NCBI GenBank assembly: GCA_017471965.1
Contig: JAFURF010000010.1
Span: forward strand, 1-54,708
Reading direction: 5' to 3'
DNA from: Bacteroidales bacterium
Lineage (GTDB): Bacteria; Bacteroidota; Bacteroidia; Bacteroidales; UBA932
Length of the DNA stretch: 54,708 nt
The notes under the pieces are model-generated. The model saw only the letters and a list, made by a program, of their open reading frames with translations. It ran no database searches and was not told the DNA's origin. The translations under genes were made by a program, and so were the position numbers. Below, piece after piece: positions 25,647-34,809 of the stretch. Numbering within the stretch: the stretch's first letter is position 1; each line of letters begins with the position of its first letter.

Positions 25647-27104
25647 TCACCTGTTTATCAGAATACTGTCAAATGCAGCCTTCGCCTCCACGGTGAAGGC
25701 TATTTTAATATATGAGGCATCGATGTCAAGACCGTCGGACAGAACATGGTCCACAAATGCATCATGTCCGGTGTTAGGACAGACAGGCGCATCCTTGATT
25801 GCGGCAAGGGACCACTTTTCGCCATCTACGCCTGTAAAAAGGAATATCCTTGAAGGAGGGACGATACCGTCCTTATGAGAGTTCAGCATACGGACAAGTA
25901 CGCTCTTTAACTTTCCGCCCTCGACAGGTACGACTATCTCATGCGTTCCCGCCTCATAGAACTTCCAGCGAGGATCAGACACATCTTCCGTTGCCGCAGG
26001 ACCGAAACGCCCGGCCATGGAAGCCTCTGCCGCTTTCCAGTAACGGTCACCGCCGAGCCATGCCATATAGTCCTGATATGCCTTTGCAGACCAATGAGGC
26101 TGACCCAGCTGATATGGAGAAGAAGGGTCGTCGAAAAGGCCGCAGAACACAAAGGAGATTATCTTTTCCGCACCGCCTGCAGTTGCCGCGATCTGCTGGG
26201 AAAGGAAGCGGCTGAATGGCGCCGGCACAAGGGCCGAAGAACGGTCGTTGGTCCCCTTCTCCCAGGCGAAAGACTCGCAGTTTGCCCACATGGCGATGCC
26301 GGTACGGTCGTGGATGGCACGGAGTTTCTTCCAGTTCTCACGCAGCCGGGTGAGCGGATATCGCTCTCTCACACAACCGATTTCGTCCTGATATGCAATG
26401 ATATCCACAGTCAGACGTGCGATCTGCTGCTCGTAACGAGGATCATCGAAGTCGGAATTGAAGATTCCATATGGAGAGATTAGTATCTTGGCGTCAGGAG
26501 TGAGTTCACGGGCGCGGGCAGTGAGAGCGTTCACTGCATCTACTGCGTAATCTGTAAGGACCGGGCCGAAACAGTCCTCTACAGGAAGGTACCATCCGTA
26601 AAAGGCGGGATGTTCCCCATAAATGGAAGCAAGTTCCGTCATCATCTGTATCTGACGTCCCTTTATCTTAGGATCGCGCAGATTGTCATCCTGATCCTTG
26701 GCCCATCCAGTACTCATGAAAACCTTCATACCATGCTCGGCCGCGGCATCCATGATGGCATCGACAGGGCTCTGACGCCACTTCGGATAGTGCCACTCCA
26801 TAAGTCCGGAAGGATAGTAGGCCTTCTCTTCATTGGCAACGGACATGAATATGAGGTATTCCATACCCATCTTCTTCATCTCAGCCACCTTGGCCGCCCA
26901 CATCTGAGGGTCCGTGCCGTCGATATGCGGAGGATTGGTGTATTTGTTACGGACATCCTGATATGGGAGATTGATGAATGTTCCGGTCACAGGAAGGACT
27001 TCACCCGCAACGGTGACATCAGTGGCAGTTGCTGTTTTAACTGCAGGATTTCCGCAGCATGCTGTCACGAGGACAAAAAATGAGAATAAGAGTACCTTTT
27101 TCAT
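25647..27104 (-). CDS. DUF4434-type lipoprotein, glycosidase-like barrel
   Basis: A 485-residue predicted lipoprotein (MKKVLLFSFFVLVTAC, lipobox VTAC) of the DUF4434 type. The N-terminal 300 residues look like a TIM barrel (TFINLPYQDVRNKYTNPP; MEYLIFMSVANEEKAYYPSG; FYGWYLPVEDCFGP; MWANCESFAWEKG), reminiscent of glycoside hydrolases. The C-terminal part is beta-rich. No family activity is established; E and D residues in WYLPVED and NCESF are candidate catalytic positions, but this is a guess. ATG 27104 gives a clean lipoprotein signal with a -7 box 19 nt upstream. It is divergent from the dipeptide epimerase. Confidence 0.8.
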   Translation of the reverse strand: MKKVLLFSFFVLVTACCGNPAVKTATATDVTVAGEVLPVTGTFINLPYQDVRNKYTNPPHIDGTDPQMWAAKVAEMKKMGMEYLIFMSVANEEKAYYPSGLMEWHYPKWRQSPVDAIMDAAAEHGMKVFMSTGWAKDQDDNLRDPKIKGRQIQMMTELASIYGEHPAFYGWYLPVEDCFGPVLTDYAVDAVNALTARARELTPDAKILISPYGIFNSDFDDPRYEQQIARLTVDIIAYQDEIGCVRERYPLTRLRENWKKLRAIHDRTGIAMWANCESFAWEKGTNDRSSALVPAPFSRFLSQQIAATAGGAEKIISFVFCGLFDDPSSPYQLGQPHWSAKAYQDYMAWLGGDRYWKAAEASMAGRFGPAATEDVSDPRWKFYEAGTHEIVVPVEGGKLKSVLVRMLNSHKDGIVPPSRIFLFTGVDGEKWSLAAIKDAPVCPNTGHDAFVDHVLSDGLDIDASYIKIAFTVEAKAAFDSILINR

Positions 27105-27123
27105 AAAAAATGAACTTGTCCTG

Positions 27124-27131
27124 CAAAAGTA
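27124..27131 (-). promoter_or_regulatory. -7 box of the DUF4434 gene
   Basis: TACTTTTG on the minus strand, 19 nt before the ATG at 27104. On the other strand TACCTTTA (27144-27151), one mismatch from the consensus, may serve the epimerase gene. Confidence 0.5.
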
Positions 27132-27155
27132 GTCATTATTTCTTACCTTTACGAC

Positions 27156-28316
27156 ATGAAACGCAGAGACTTCATCAAGACTGCCGGACTGATGACGGCA
27201 GGCGCCGCCATGACAGGCCTTACAGGATGCGCAGACGGCGGCAACTCCCCGAAAGCATTCAACCTGAACAAGGCCGGCAAAGGCATGAAACTCAGTTTCG
27301 AGCCGTACGAACTTCAACTCAGACACACCTTCACCGTGTCATCCTACTCCCGCAAGACCACTCCCGGAGTCCAGGTCAGAATCGACTATGAAGGCTTCAC
27401 AGGATATGGAGAGGCATCCATGCCTCCATACCTTGGACAGACCGTGGAGAGCGTCTGCGCCTTCCTTTCCCGTGTGAATCTGAGGCAGTTCGCCGACCCC
27501 TTCCAGTTGGAGACCATACTGGCATATGTAGACAGTCTTTCTCCGGGAGACAATGCTGCAAAGGCCGCCGTAGACATCGCCCTGCATGACCTTGTGGGAA
27601 AACTCATAGGCCAGCCATGGTGGAGACTCTGGGGCCTGGACCCGTCGAAAGCGCCTGACACGACCTTCACGATAGGCATAGACACACCGGAAGTGGTGCG
27701 GGAAAAGACTCGTGAATGTGCGGACAGATTCAATATCCTCAAGGTAAAGGTCGGGCTTGACAACGACAAGGAGATGATCAGGACAATCCGCGAAATCACG
27801 GACCTGCCCCTCGCTGTCGATGCCAATCAGGGATGGAAGGACCGCGAGAAGGCCCTGGACGAGATATTCTGGCTCAAGGAACAAGGCGTCGTCATGGTAG
27901 AGCAGCCTATGGCCAGGGAAAGGATGGACGACAACGCATGGATCACCGGACGCAGCCCCATTCCGATATTCGCCGACGAGTCCATACAGCGCCTTGCAGA
28001 CATCCCTTCCGTCAAGGGAGCATACCACGGCATCAACATCAAACTGATGAAATGCACCGGCATGAGGGAAGGATGGAAGATGGTGAATTACGCCCGCGCT
28101 GAAGGCATGAAGGTCATGGTGGGATGCATGACGGAAACGTCCTGCGCCGTTTCAGCAGCAGCACAACTCTCCCCTGCCGTGGATTTCTGCGACCTCGACG
28201 GCAATCTTCTTATCACCAATGACCTTTTCCGTGGAATGGAAGTCATAGACGGACATATAGTCCTTCCGGACCGTCCTGGCATAGGTCTGGAGCCTCTCGG
28301 GACTATTCTGCCTTAA
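27156..28316 (+). CDS. Dipeptide epimerase (enolase superfamily), Tat-exported
   Basis: A 386-residue muconate-lactonising/enolase-superfamily protein of the L-Ala-D/L-Glu (dipeptide) epimerase group, used in recycling murein peptides. The K-x-K catalytic pair is K196/K198 (LKVKVG). The metal ligands are D222 (VDANQ), E249 (MVEQP) and D274 (FADES), and the second catalytic lysine is K296 (NIKLMKC). The N-terminus carries a twin-arginine motif (KRRDFIK) and a cysteine after GLTG, so it is predicted to be exported folded and perhaps lipidated. Its 3' end overlaps the convergent GH2 gene by 14 nt. The dipeptide preference is inferred from family. Confidence 0.88.
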   Translation: MKRRDFIKTAGLMTAGAAMTGLTGCADGGNSPKAFNLNKAGKGMKLSFEPYELQLRHTFTVSSYSRKTTPGVQVRIDYEGFTGYGEASMPPYLGQTVESVCAFLSRVNLRQFADPFQLETILAYVDSLSPGDNAAKAAVDIALHDLVGKLIGQPWWRLWGLDPSKAPDTTFTIGIDTPEVVREKTRECADRFNILKVKVGLDNDKEMIRTIREITDLPLAVDANQGWKDREKALDEIFWLKEQGVVMVEQPMARERMDDNAWITGRSPIPIFADESIQRLADIPSVKGAYHGINIKLMKCTGMREGWKMVNYARAEGMKVMVGCMTETSCAVSAAAQLSPAVDFCDLDGNLLITNDLFRGMEVIDGHIVLPDRPGIGLEPLGTILP

Positions 28317-30831
28317 GAGTCACCGAAGCCTTCTTCACGCCTTTGGCGCTGACTTCGACATGGATGTCTCCTGGGTCGGTACCGCTCTGGACGAGAACGG
28401 TAAGTTGACCGCTGAAAAGATGCATCTGAGGCTCCTGGAGGGATTCGAGGCATGTAGGGTCTCCATTCGCTATGGCCTTGAACGAACCTGCACCGCTGAC
28501 CTTCACCTTGACCAGTCTGCTGTCGCATGGAACAGGATTGCCGTCCTTATCGGTAAGACTCACATTGAGATAGCAGAGGTCTTCACCATCGGCCTTGAGT
28601 ACAGTCCTGTCAGGAGTCAGTTTGACGGCCGCGGCCTTGCCTGCTGTGCGTACGACCTTCTCTGCCGCAACCTCTCCATCGGCATCATATGCCACCACGC
28701 GAAGTTCTCCCGGCTCATACACGACCTCGTTCCACATGAGCCTGAAACGCTTCATGGCCTTTTCTCCGAGACACGGTACCTGTCCGTCCGGCTCGGCAAA
28801 GGTGCGCACGCCCTGCGAAACTCCGTTCACGAAAAGTTCCGCAGACGGATATGAAGTATACACGAATACCGGAGTCACCTCACCTTCGCGGCCGTCCCAG
28901 TTCCAGTGCGGAAGCACATGCAGGGTATGGTCGGTCCTGTTCCACTGACTTCTGTAAAGGTAATATCTGTCCTTAGGAATCGAGGCAAGGTCCACTATGC
29001 CGAAAACGGACGAATGGTTCGGCCATGCATCGGTATCATATGGAGACGGCTCTCCGAGGTAGTCGAACCCGGTCCAGACGAACTGACCCATGCACCAAGG
29101 ATAGTCCTCGTCGGCAGCGAAATCATTGTCCGGAATGTTGGACCACCAGCAGAACTCCGTGTCATAAGACGAAGACTGATGGTCTTCGTGCATGATGGCG
29201 GCTCCAAGTTTCGCAGGAAAATGGTAGACACCACGGGAACTTACGGTAGACGCTGTCTCACTTCCGAGTATGAGTCTCTGCGGAAGAAGTCCGTATGCAG
29301 GAATGTACCTGTCAACCTTATAGTTGTATCCGACGACGTCAATCTTCTCGGCAAATCCATTGACTGTCACCGCATTGTACTGATCCATTCCGCAGGTTAC
29401 GGGCCTTGTAGGATCTTCCCTGTGGCAGATGTCCTGAAGCCATGTGGCGACTTCAATCCCCTCCGGCTTCCACTGCGATGGGACTTCGTTTCCTATGCTC
29501 CACATCACTACAGACGGGTTGTTGCGGAAATGATGGAGCATGTTGATCATGTCCCTTTCCGCCCATATCCGGCCGTTGCCGCTGTCGAGATTGAAGAACC
29601 TGTGGTAGCCGTTGTCGCATTTGGCAAGGTCCCACTCGTCAAAGTTTTCAAGCATCACCATGAATCCCATCTCGTCGCAGAGGTCGATGAGTTCCTCTGC
29701 CGGCATGTTGTGGGAAGTACGGATGGCGTCGCAGCCCATATCCTTGAGGATGGTGAGTTGACGGCGGATGGCAGCCTCATTGACGGCAGCGCCGAGAGGG
29801 CCGAGGTCATGATGGAGGCACACTCCGCGGAACTTGCGGACCTCTCCGTTGAGAAGGAAACCGACGTCAGGACGGACTTCGATGGTCCTGAATCCGAAAC
29901 GGACCGACACCTTGTCACAAAAATCCTTGCCATGAGTGACGCTTATCTCCGGCCGGTCCATATCCCAGTCCGTATCCACAGTACCGCCCGTATACACCTC
30001 TGTCTCAACGCAGTAAAGCACAGGACTCTCTGGAGACCAGAGTGATGGTGCCTCTACGGCAAGGGTCTGGGAGACCTCGTCGCCATGAAGCAGACGGGTG
30101 TCAAGACTTTCTGCTACTTTATGTCCTTCAGCGTCCAGCACACGGGTGAGAAGAGTGATGACAGAACCCTTCTCCACTCCTTCTATCCTTGTCCTTACAT
30201 TGACCGAGGCATAGTCGTCACCGACATATGGAGTGGTTACATAAGTGCCCCATACAGGTACATGGACCGAAGGCATGGTGACATGGCGCACCTTCCTGTA
30301 AAGTCCCGCTCCGGGATACCACCTTGAAGACTGAGGCCTGTTCTCCAGAAGAACCACGATCTCGTTCTCTCCCGGCTTCAGGCAGGAGGTGACGTCGCAA
30401 TGGAACGAATTGTAGCCATACGGCCAGAAGCAGACCTTTTCCCCGCCGACAAACACCTGTGCCTCGCTCATGGCACCGTCGAAAAGCAGTACATGCCTGC
30501 GTCCGTCAAGTTCCTCCGCAGAGACATCAAGCGTCCTCCGGTATGCGCCCTTGCCCATATACGGAAGTCCTCCTGTGCGACCTGTCTTCTCTGATGCTAC
30601 CGTCTCACCGTTCTGGACAACAGCCACCTTCTGAAGGTCGTGCGACCTGTCGAACGGTACGTAAATGGCCCAGTCATGAGGCACGGAAACGGCCTTCCAG
30701 CCATCTGTAGCGTCGACATTATGATCCTGACGGAAATCCCACTCCTTCAGGAGAGTCTCCGAGCGCTGAACCTGAGCGTAAGATGCCGCTGCCGCCAGCA
30801 GGGCAGAAAATGCTATAACTATTCGTTTCAT
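28303..30831 (-). CDS. GH2 beta-galactosidase of the galactan locus
   Basis: An 842-residue exported glycoside hydrolase family 2 enzyme. The signal peptide is followed by a sugar-binding jelly roll (about 25-185), an Ig-like domain, and a catalytic barrel with acid/base E449 (SIGNE) and nucleophile E525 (GSETAS). DUF4982-like and Ig-like domains lie at the C-terminus (SLTDKDGNPVPC). It is the last gene of the PUL, 13 nt after GH53, and matches the position of the GH2 enzyme in the Bacteroides thetaiotaomicron galactan PUL. It is predicted to release galactose from galacto-oligosaccharides in the periplasm. Beta-galactosidase rather than another GH2 activity is inferred from context. Confidence 0.92.
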   Translation of the reverse strand: MKRIVIAFSALLAAAASYAQVQRSETLLKEWDFRQDHNVDATDGWKAVSVPHDWAIYVPFDRSHDLQKVAVVQNGETVASEKTGRTGGLPYMGKGAYRRTLDVSAEELDGRRHVLLFDGAMSEAQVFVGGEKVCFWPYGYNSFHCDVTSCLKPGENEIVVLLENRPQSSRWYPGAGLYRKVRHVTMPSVHVPVWGTYVTTPYVGDDYASVNVRTRIEGVEKGSVITLLTRVLDAEGHKVAESLDTRLLHGDEVSQTLAVEAPSLWSPESPVLYCVETEVYTGGTVDTDWDMDRPEISVTHGKDFCDKVSVRFGFRTIEVRPDVGFLLNGEVRKFRGVCLHHDLGPLGAAVNEAAIRRQLTILKDMGCDAIRTSHNMPAEELIDLCDEMGFMVMLENFDEWDLAKCDNGYHRFFNLDSGNGRIWAERDMINMLHHFRNNPSVVMWSIGNEVPSQWKPEGIEVATWLQDICHREDPTRPVTCGMDQYNAVTVNGFAEKIDVVGYNYKVDRYIPAYGLLPQRLILGSETASTVSSRGVYHFPAKLGAAIMHEDHQSSSYDTEFCWWSNIPDNDFAADEDYPWCMGQFVWTGFDYLGEPSPYDTDAWPNHSSVFGIVDLASIPKDRYYLYRSQWNRTDHTLHVLPHWNWDGREGEVTPVFVYTSYPSAELFVNGVSQGVRTFAEPDGQVPCLGEKAMKRFRLMWNEVVYEPGELRVVAYDADGEVAAEKVVRTAGKAAAVKLTPDRTVLKADGEDLCYLNVSLTDKDGNPVPCDSRLVKVKVSGAGSFKAIANGDPTCLESLQEPQMHLFSGQLTVLVQSGTDPGDIHVEVSAKGVKKASVTLKAE

Positions 30832-30844
30832 TGCAGTTTATATA

Positions 30845-31960
30845 TCAGTCTTTAAAGCAATCCAATACAGAAGTCGGGCGTCCGTCTTTCGAGAATGCGC
30901 CCATATCGTAGGCATTCCATTTCAAGGTCTCATAATGACTCGGTTTCCAAGAGCCGTCTGTCTGAGGTTCCCAATAGAAGACCCCGGCGCATTGGTCGAG
31001 TTTTCTGGCCTCCGTCATGAACTCTGCCAGCACAGATGCAGCAGTACCCTCGTTCATATATGTCTTGACTCCCGTCTCGCATACCATCACCTTGCATCCG
31101 TACGTATCGCCAAGCGACTTGATATGGGAGAGTGCCAGTTGATTGACAGTAATCCATGTCTTGTTCTGCTCAGCCTGAGGATAATGCGAGAGGCCGATCA
31201 TATCGAACTTTCCGCCTGCCGCCTTGAATTTCCGGAACCACCAGTCCAGGTCTTCCCATGCGTTGTTCTGGTGCACTATGACTATGGCATCCGGGAAAAC
31301 GGCCTTGACGGCATCATATCCGGCATTGCTGAGGCCCGCATAATTGTTCCAGCCGTCTGCGATATCGCCGCTGCTGGTCCAGAGTTGTCCGCTGCTCCAC
31401 ATCATGCCGTTGCGGGTCTCGTTTCCTACCTGTACCCATTTCGGGGCCACTCCGCTGGTCTTGAGGGCATTCAGGACAGACTTCGTGTGGTCTGCAACAG
31501 CATTCCTGAGTTCGGCCATAGATTTTCCGGTCCACGCCGCAGGCATGGTCTGCCTCCCGGGATCCGCAAAGAAGTCGCTGTAATGGAAATCAACCATCAC
31601 ATCCATGCCGGCATCTCTGGCACGGACCGCCTTCGCCACCACATCCTTCTGATTGCAGTAGTCGCCATATCCGTTTTCAGGATTCACCCAGACGCGCAGA
31701 CGTATGGCATTCATTCCGACTTCCTTCATCAGGAGGAAACAGTCCTTCTCCTTCCCTTTCGAGTCGTAGAACTTCACTCCGTCATCCTCCATCTCGGTCA
31801 CCCAACTGATGTCGGCGCCTTTGACGAAGGCCACCGTCTGTTCCGGAACTTGCGGTTCTTTTCCATTACCTTCCGGATCCACCTTTTCAGCATCCGAGCA
31901 TGATGTCCACAGGACCACAGAAAAAATCCCTATACAGGGCAGATATTTAAAGATTTTCAT
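30845..31960 (-). CDS. GH53 endo-beta-1,4-galactanase lipoprotein (copy 1)
   Basis: A 371-residue arabinogalactan endo-beta-1,4-galactanase. The lipoprotein signal ends at C21 (LWTSC). The GH53 barrel opens with FVKGADISWVTEMEDDGVKFYD and carries NAIRLRVWVNP. Acid/base is E181 (QVGNET) and nucleophile E295 (MVCETG). It cleaves beta-1,4-galactan side chains of pectin. It lies 44 nt after the other GH53 gene and 13 nt before GH2 in the same operon. Surface exposure is likely but not proven; the acidic stretch after the lipid cysteine (SDAEKVDPEG) may act as an export signal. Confidence 0.95.
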   Translation of the reverse strand: MKIFKYLPCIGIFSVVLWTSCSDAEKVDPEGNGKEPQVPEQTVAFVKGADISWVTEMEDDGVKFYDSKGKEKDCFLLMKEVGMNAIRLRVWVNPENGYGDYCNQKDVVAKAVRARDAGMDVMVDFHYSDFFADPGRQTMPAAWTGKSMAELRNAVADHTKSVLNALKTSGVAPKWVQVGNETRNGMMWSSGQLWTSSGDIADGWNNYAGLSNAGYDAVKAVFPDAIVIVHQNNAWEDLDWWFRKFKAAGGKFDMIGLSHYPQAEQNKTWITVNQLALSHIKSLGDTYGCKVMVCETGVKTYMNEGTAASVLAEFMTEARKLDQCAGVFYWEPQTDGSWKPSHYETLKWNAYDMGAFSKDGRPTSVLDCFKD

Positions 31961-32004
31961 AATACGAAATCATTGATTATCTGCACAAATATAGGGAATT
32001 AAAC

Positions 32005-33087
32005 TCAATTTCTGAACGGATCCAGGGCCTTCGTAGGCTTGCCGTCTGCAAATGCTCCAAGGCCATATCCGTCATTATATCCGTCAGGTGCTTCCGGTTC
32101 CCAATAGAATACTCCGCGGCAATACTCCAGGGCCTGAGTCTGCTCAAGGAGGTATGACAACATCTCCTTGGCGTTATCCGGATCATTTACAGGCATTCCG
32201 GTCTCACAGATCATGACTTCCTTTCCGTAAGTATCATGAACCTTCCGAATATTTGCAATGCAGGCATCCGTATTCGGTTTCCAGTCAGTATCAAAGGCGT
32301 TCCTGTCATTGTTCCACCAGCATGGATATAAAGACATTCCGATCATGTCATACTTTCCTCCATTGGCTTCCAGCACAGAAAAGAGCCTGTCATAAAGACC
32401 GTTGTCATGACCTCCGTCAAGATGCACGATCACCTTTGCTTCCGGATAGACAGCCTTGACAGCATCATATCCGGCATTGGTCAGTACGGCATAGTTCTTT
32501 CCTCCGTTTTCCTGATAACTTCCGACAGGCCACATCATCCCTGTCCTGGTTTCGTTCCCTATCTGGACCCACTCCACGTCGATGCCATATTTCTTGAGAA
32601 GCGAAAGAACTTCCTTCGTGTGCAGAGACACTGCTTCTTTCAGTTCGTCAATGCCATATGATGCCCATGCGGAAGGTGGAGACTGATGACCCGGATCAGC
32701 CCATGTATCACTATAGTGAAAATCTATCATGATCCGCATTCCCAACTTCTGCGCTCTCAAGGCTTTTACAAGCACATCGGTTGCGGAATTCCAGCCGTCT
32801 TCCGGGTTTACCCAGACGCGGTACCTTACGGCATTCATCCCTATTTCCTTCATAAGGGCGGTGCATTCCGTTTCTGCTCCGGATTCGTTGTAAAACTTCA
32901 TGCCCTTGCTTTCCATCTCTGTTATCCAACTGATGTCCGCACCTTTGGCAAAGGCTGTACGATCCACAACAGGGACTTCCGAACCGACTGCATCTGCATG
33001 AGGCAGATTGCTGTTGTCGCAAGAGCAGCATGCGGCAAATGAAACCGCCGCAATGCATGCTCCTATAAAATTATTTAAAAATCCCAT
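32005..33087 (-). CDS. GH53 endo-beta-1,4-galactanase lipoprotein (copy 2)
   Basis: A 360-residue GH53 enzyme paralogous to copy 1, with the same opening FAKGADISWITEME, acid/base E179 (QIGNET) and nucleophile E295 (MICETG). The N-terminus has a hydrophobic stretch with a run of cysteines (FAACCSC), so it is a likely lipoprotein with an uncertain lipidation site. The start follows the SusE-like stop by 1 nt, suggesting tight coupling. The region between acid/base and nucleophile differs clearly from copy 1 (SLYPCWWNNDRN versus SHYPQAEQNK), hinting at different chain-length preference or different cell location. This difference in role is inference. Confidence 0.94.
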   Translation of the reverse strand: MGFLNNFIGACIAAVSFAACCSCDNSNLPHADAVGSEVPVVDRTAFAKGADISWITEMESKGMKFYNESGAETECTALMKEIGMNAVRYRVWVNPEDGWNSATDVLVKALRAQKLGMRIMIDFHYSDTWADPGHQSPPSAWASYGIDELKEAVSLHTKEVLSLLKKYGIDVEWVQIGNETRTGMMWPVGSYQENGGKNYAVLTNAGYDAVKAVYPEAKVIVHLDGGHDNGLYDRLFSVLEANGGKYDMIGMSLYPCWWNNDRNAFDTDWKPNTDACIANIRKVHDTYGKEVMICETGMPVNDPDNAKEMLSYLLEQTQALEYCRGVFYWEPEAPDGYNDGYGLGAFADGKPTKALDPFRN

Positions 33088-33088
33088 A

Positions 33089-34798
33089 TTACTCCATCAG
33101 TGTCATTGTATAAGCAGGTGCAGAGAAACTTGAAAGATCAAGTTCTATCTTGTACTTACCTGTCCGGGCAGGCATGATGTTGTCGCCATCCATACTCAAG
33201 ACTCCGTCCATATCACCATCCTTATATATCCATCTCCATGTTCCCGCTGCATCATCAAGCACGATCTGTATTCCCCATTCAATGAATGTGATATCGCATT
33301 CAACTTCCCATCTGCCGGTCTCCATATTGAATGTAAACTGGTCTGTGTCAAGACTCCACTCATTGAAATCACCCGCAACGGCAACCTTTGTGACCTGAGT
33401 CTCAGACCACGTCATGGTAGTGAAGTCCGCAACAACATAATTCATTCCGGTGTTACCACTCCAGCAGTTCCATCCTCCTTCTCCGAGGACATACTGACCG
33501 TCCCCGTTACTGCTGTAGACCATATCGCCGGCATGGAATCTGAAGCCGCTGAAATTCATTCCCCAATCAGGATCAGTCCATATGAATCCCTCAAAGATAC
33601 CTTCCTCTGACGTTTCTGCCATCTCACAAGCGAGTCCGAGCATATCCGAAGCCTCCTTGACATAGTAGAACATTGATACGTTTTCCGGATAAGTCACTAC
33701 AGGAGGTTCCTCTGCGCCTTCCTTGAGAGACCATTTATACTCCGACACATTGAATGTGACGGTATATGTCCCGGCCTTTTCAATGGTAAAGGCAGAAGCG
33801 GCATTTTCTGAATTAACAAGTTCAAATCCGTCTGTGCCTACAGGAAGAAGGCAGAACGGATATGGAATGCCTGCTATTCCGGCATCAGTTCCTGTCGTGA
33901 TGTCAAATCTCGCTCCGGTTCCTGTAACAGTCACAGAAGCATTGTCACCGACAGTGATCGTGCCGCTGTATCCCCCTGCCGACTTGGAATACTTAAGTTC
34001 TACCTGAGAACCGGCAATGTCAAGAGTGACTGCAGGAACATCCACATGCCACCAGAGTTCGTTTTCAGTATCGGCATAGACATACTGACATCCTGAAGGC
34101 TCGGCAAACCAGCAGTTGTTTTCAGAACCGGCAACAAGAGAGAATGCAGTCCAGTCCGCATTACATCCCCACTGGGTTCCGTCGGCTGCTATAAAGAAGC
34201 AGTTGTACCATCCGCCGGAAGGCACAGCGAATCCTTCAAAAAGCATCGGAGTAGCATCCTTGCAGTAAAGTGTTGCCAGTACGTCGGTCACATCTGTCTT
34301 GTTCACTATCTGCATCCATCCTGTCTCTACGGCATATGGAGTTATCTTAAGCACCAGCACATCGCTATATGTATACGATTTTCCCATCCTGACGGCAAGG
34401 CGGACGTATACGTCATATTGCTGCACCTCCGTCATTCCAAGTTTCATGAGCAACTGACTCAGTTCGCCTCCCGTAAATTGCACAGACGTCTGGTCTGCCT
34501 TCATGAAGATCTCGGTATATGAAGCAAAGTCTTCCGTTGCAGAAAACTGAACGCTGGACTCTGTGAGGTCATCCGGAAGAGCAACGGTAGGGTCACTGAC
34601 TTCCGGAAGCGCTCCTGCATTCCAGAAAAGTGACAATGCCAGCGCATCCGTACCATCGCTTGTCAGGACTATTTCAGTTGTATTTGCACCAAATTCCGAT
34701 GGTGCACCAGGTTCTTTGACAATAAGTTTTTCGCCATCCTTTTCACAGGCACTTGCAAAAAGAAGGATTGCCATCAGAGAATATATAAATCTTTTCAT
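33089..34798 (-). CDS. SusE/SusF-like outer-membrane lipoprotein
   Basis: A 569-residue lipoprotein with lipobox FASAC and a SusE-type N-terminal domain (TTEIVLTSDGTDALALSLFWNAG). A series of beta-sandwich domains follows, each built around tryptophan-containing strands (GGWYNCFFIAADG, FRFHAGDMVYSSNG, WRWIYKDGDMDG), as in SusE/SusF starch-binding proteins. It is predicted to sit on the outer membrane and hold galactan for the SusCD transporter and GH53. It follows susD after 11 nt and precedes GH53 copy 2 by 1 nt. Glycan binding is inferred from family and position; the protein has no catalytic motif. Confidence 0.88.
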   Translation of the reverse strand: MKRFIYSLMAILLFASACEKDGEKLIVKEPGAPSEFGANTTEIVLTSDGTDALALSLFWNAGALPEVSDPTVALPDDLTESSVQFSATEDFASYTEIFMKADQTSVQFTGGELSQLLMKLGMTEVQQYDVYVRLAVRMGKSYTYSDVLVLKITPYAVETGWMQIVNKTDVTDVLATLYCKDATPMLFEGFAVPSGGWYNCFFIAADGTQWGCNADWTAFSLVAGSENNCWFAEPSGCQYVYADTENELWWHVDVPAVTLDIAGSQVELKYSKSAGGYSGTITVGDNASVTVTGTGARFDITTGTDAGIAGIPYPFCLLPVGTDGFELVNSENAASAFTIEKAGTYTVTFNVSEYKWSLKEGAEEPPVVTYPENVSMFYYVKEASDMLGLACEMAETSEEGIFEGFIWTDPDWGMNFSGFRFHAGDMVYSSNGDGQYVLGEGGWNCWSGNTGMNYVVADFTTMTWSETQVTKVAVAGDFNEWSLDTDQFTFNMETGRWEVECDITFIEWGIQIVLDDAAGTWRWIYKDGDMDGVLSMDGDNIMPARTGKYKIELDLSSFSAPAYTMTLME

Positions 34799-34809
34799 GC
34801 TCTTATCCT

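Noticed and set aside
28906-30045. 379-codon plus-strand frame
   Set aside because: It lies antisense and entirely within the clearly coding GH2 gene and shows no recognisable domain.
30935-31903. 322-codon plus-strand frame
   Set aside because: Antisense to GH53 copy 1, whose catalytic motifs are certain; the opposite frame is an effect of codon usage.
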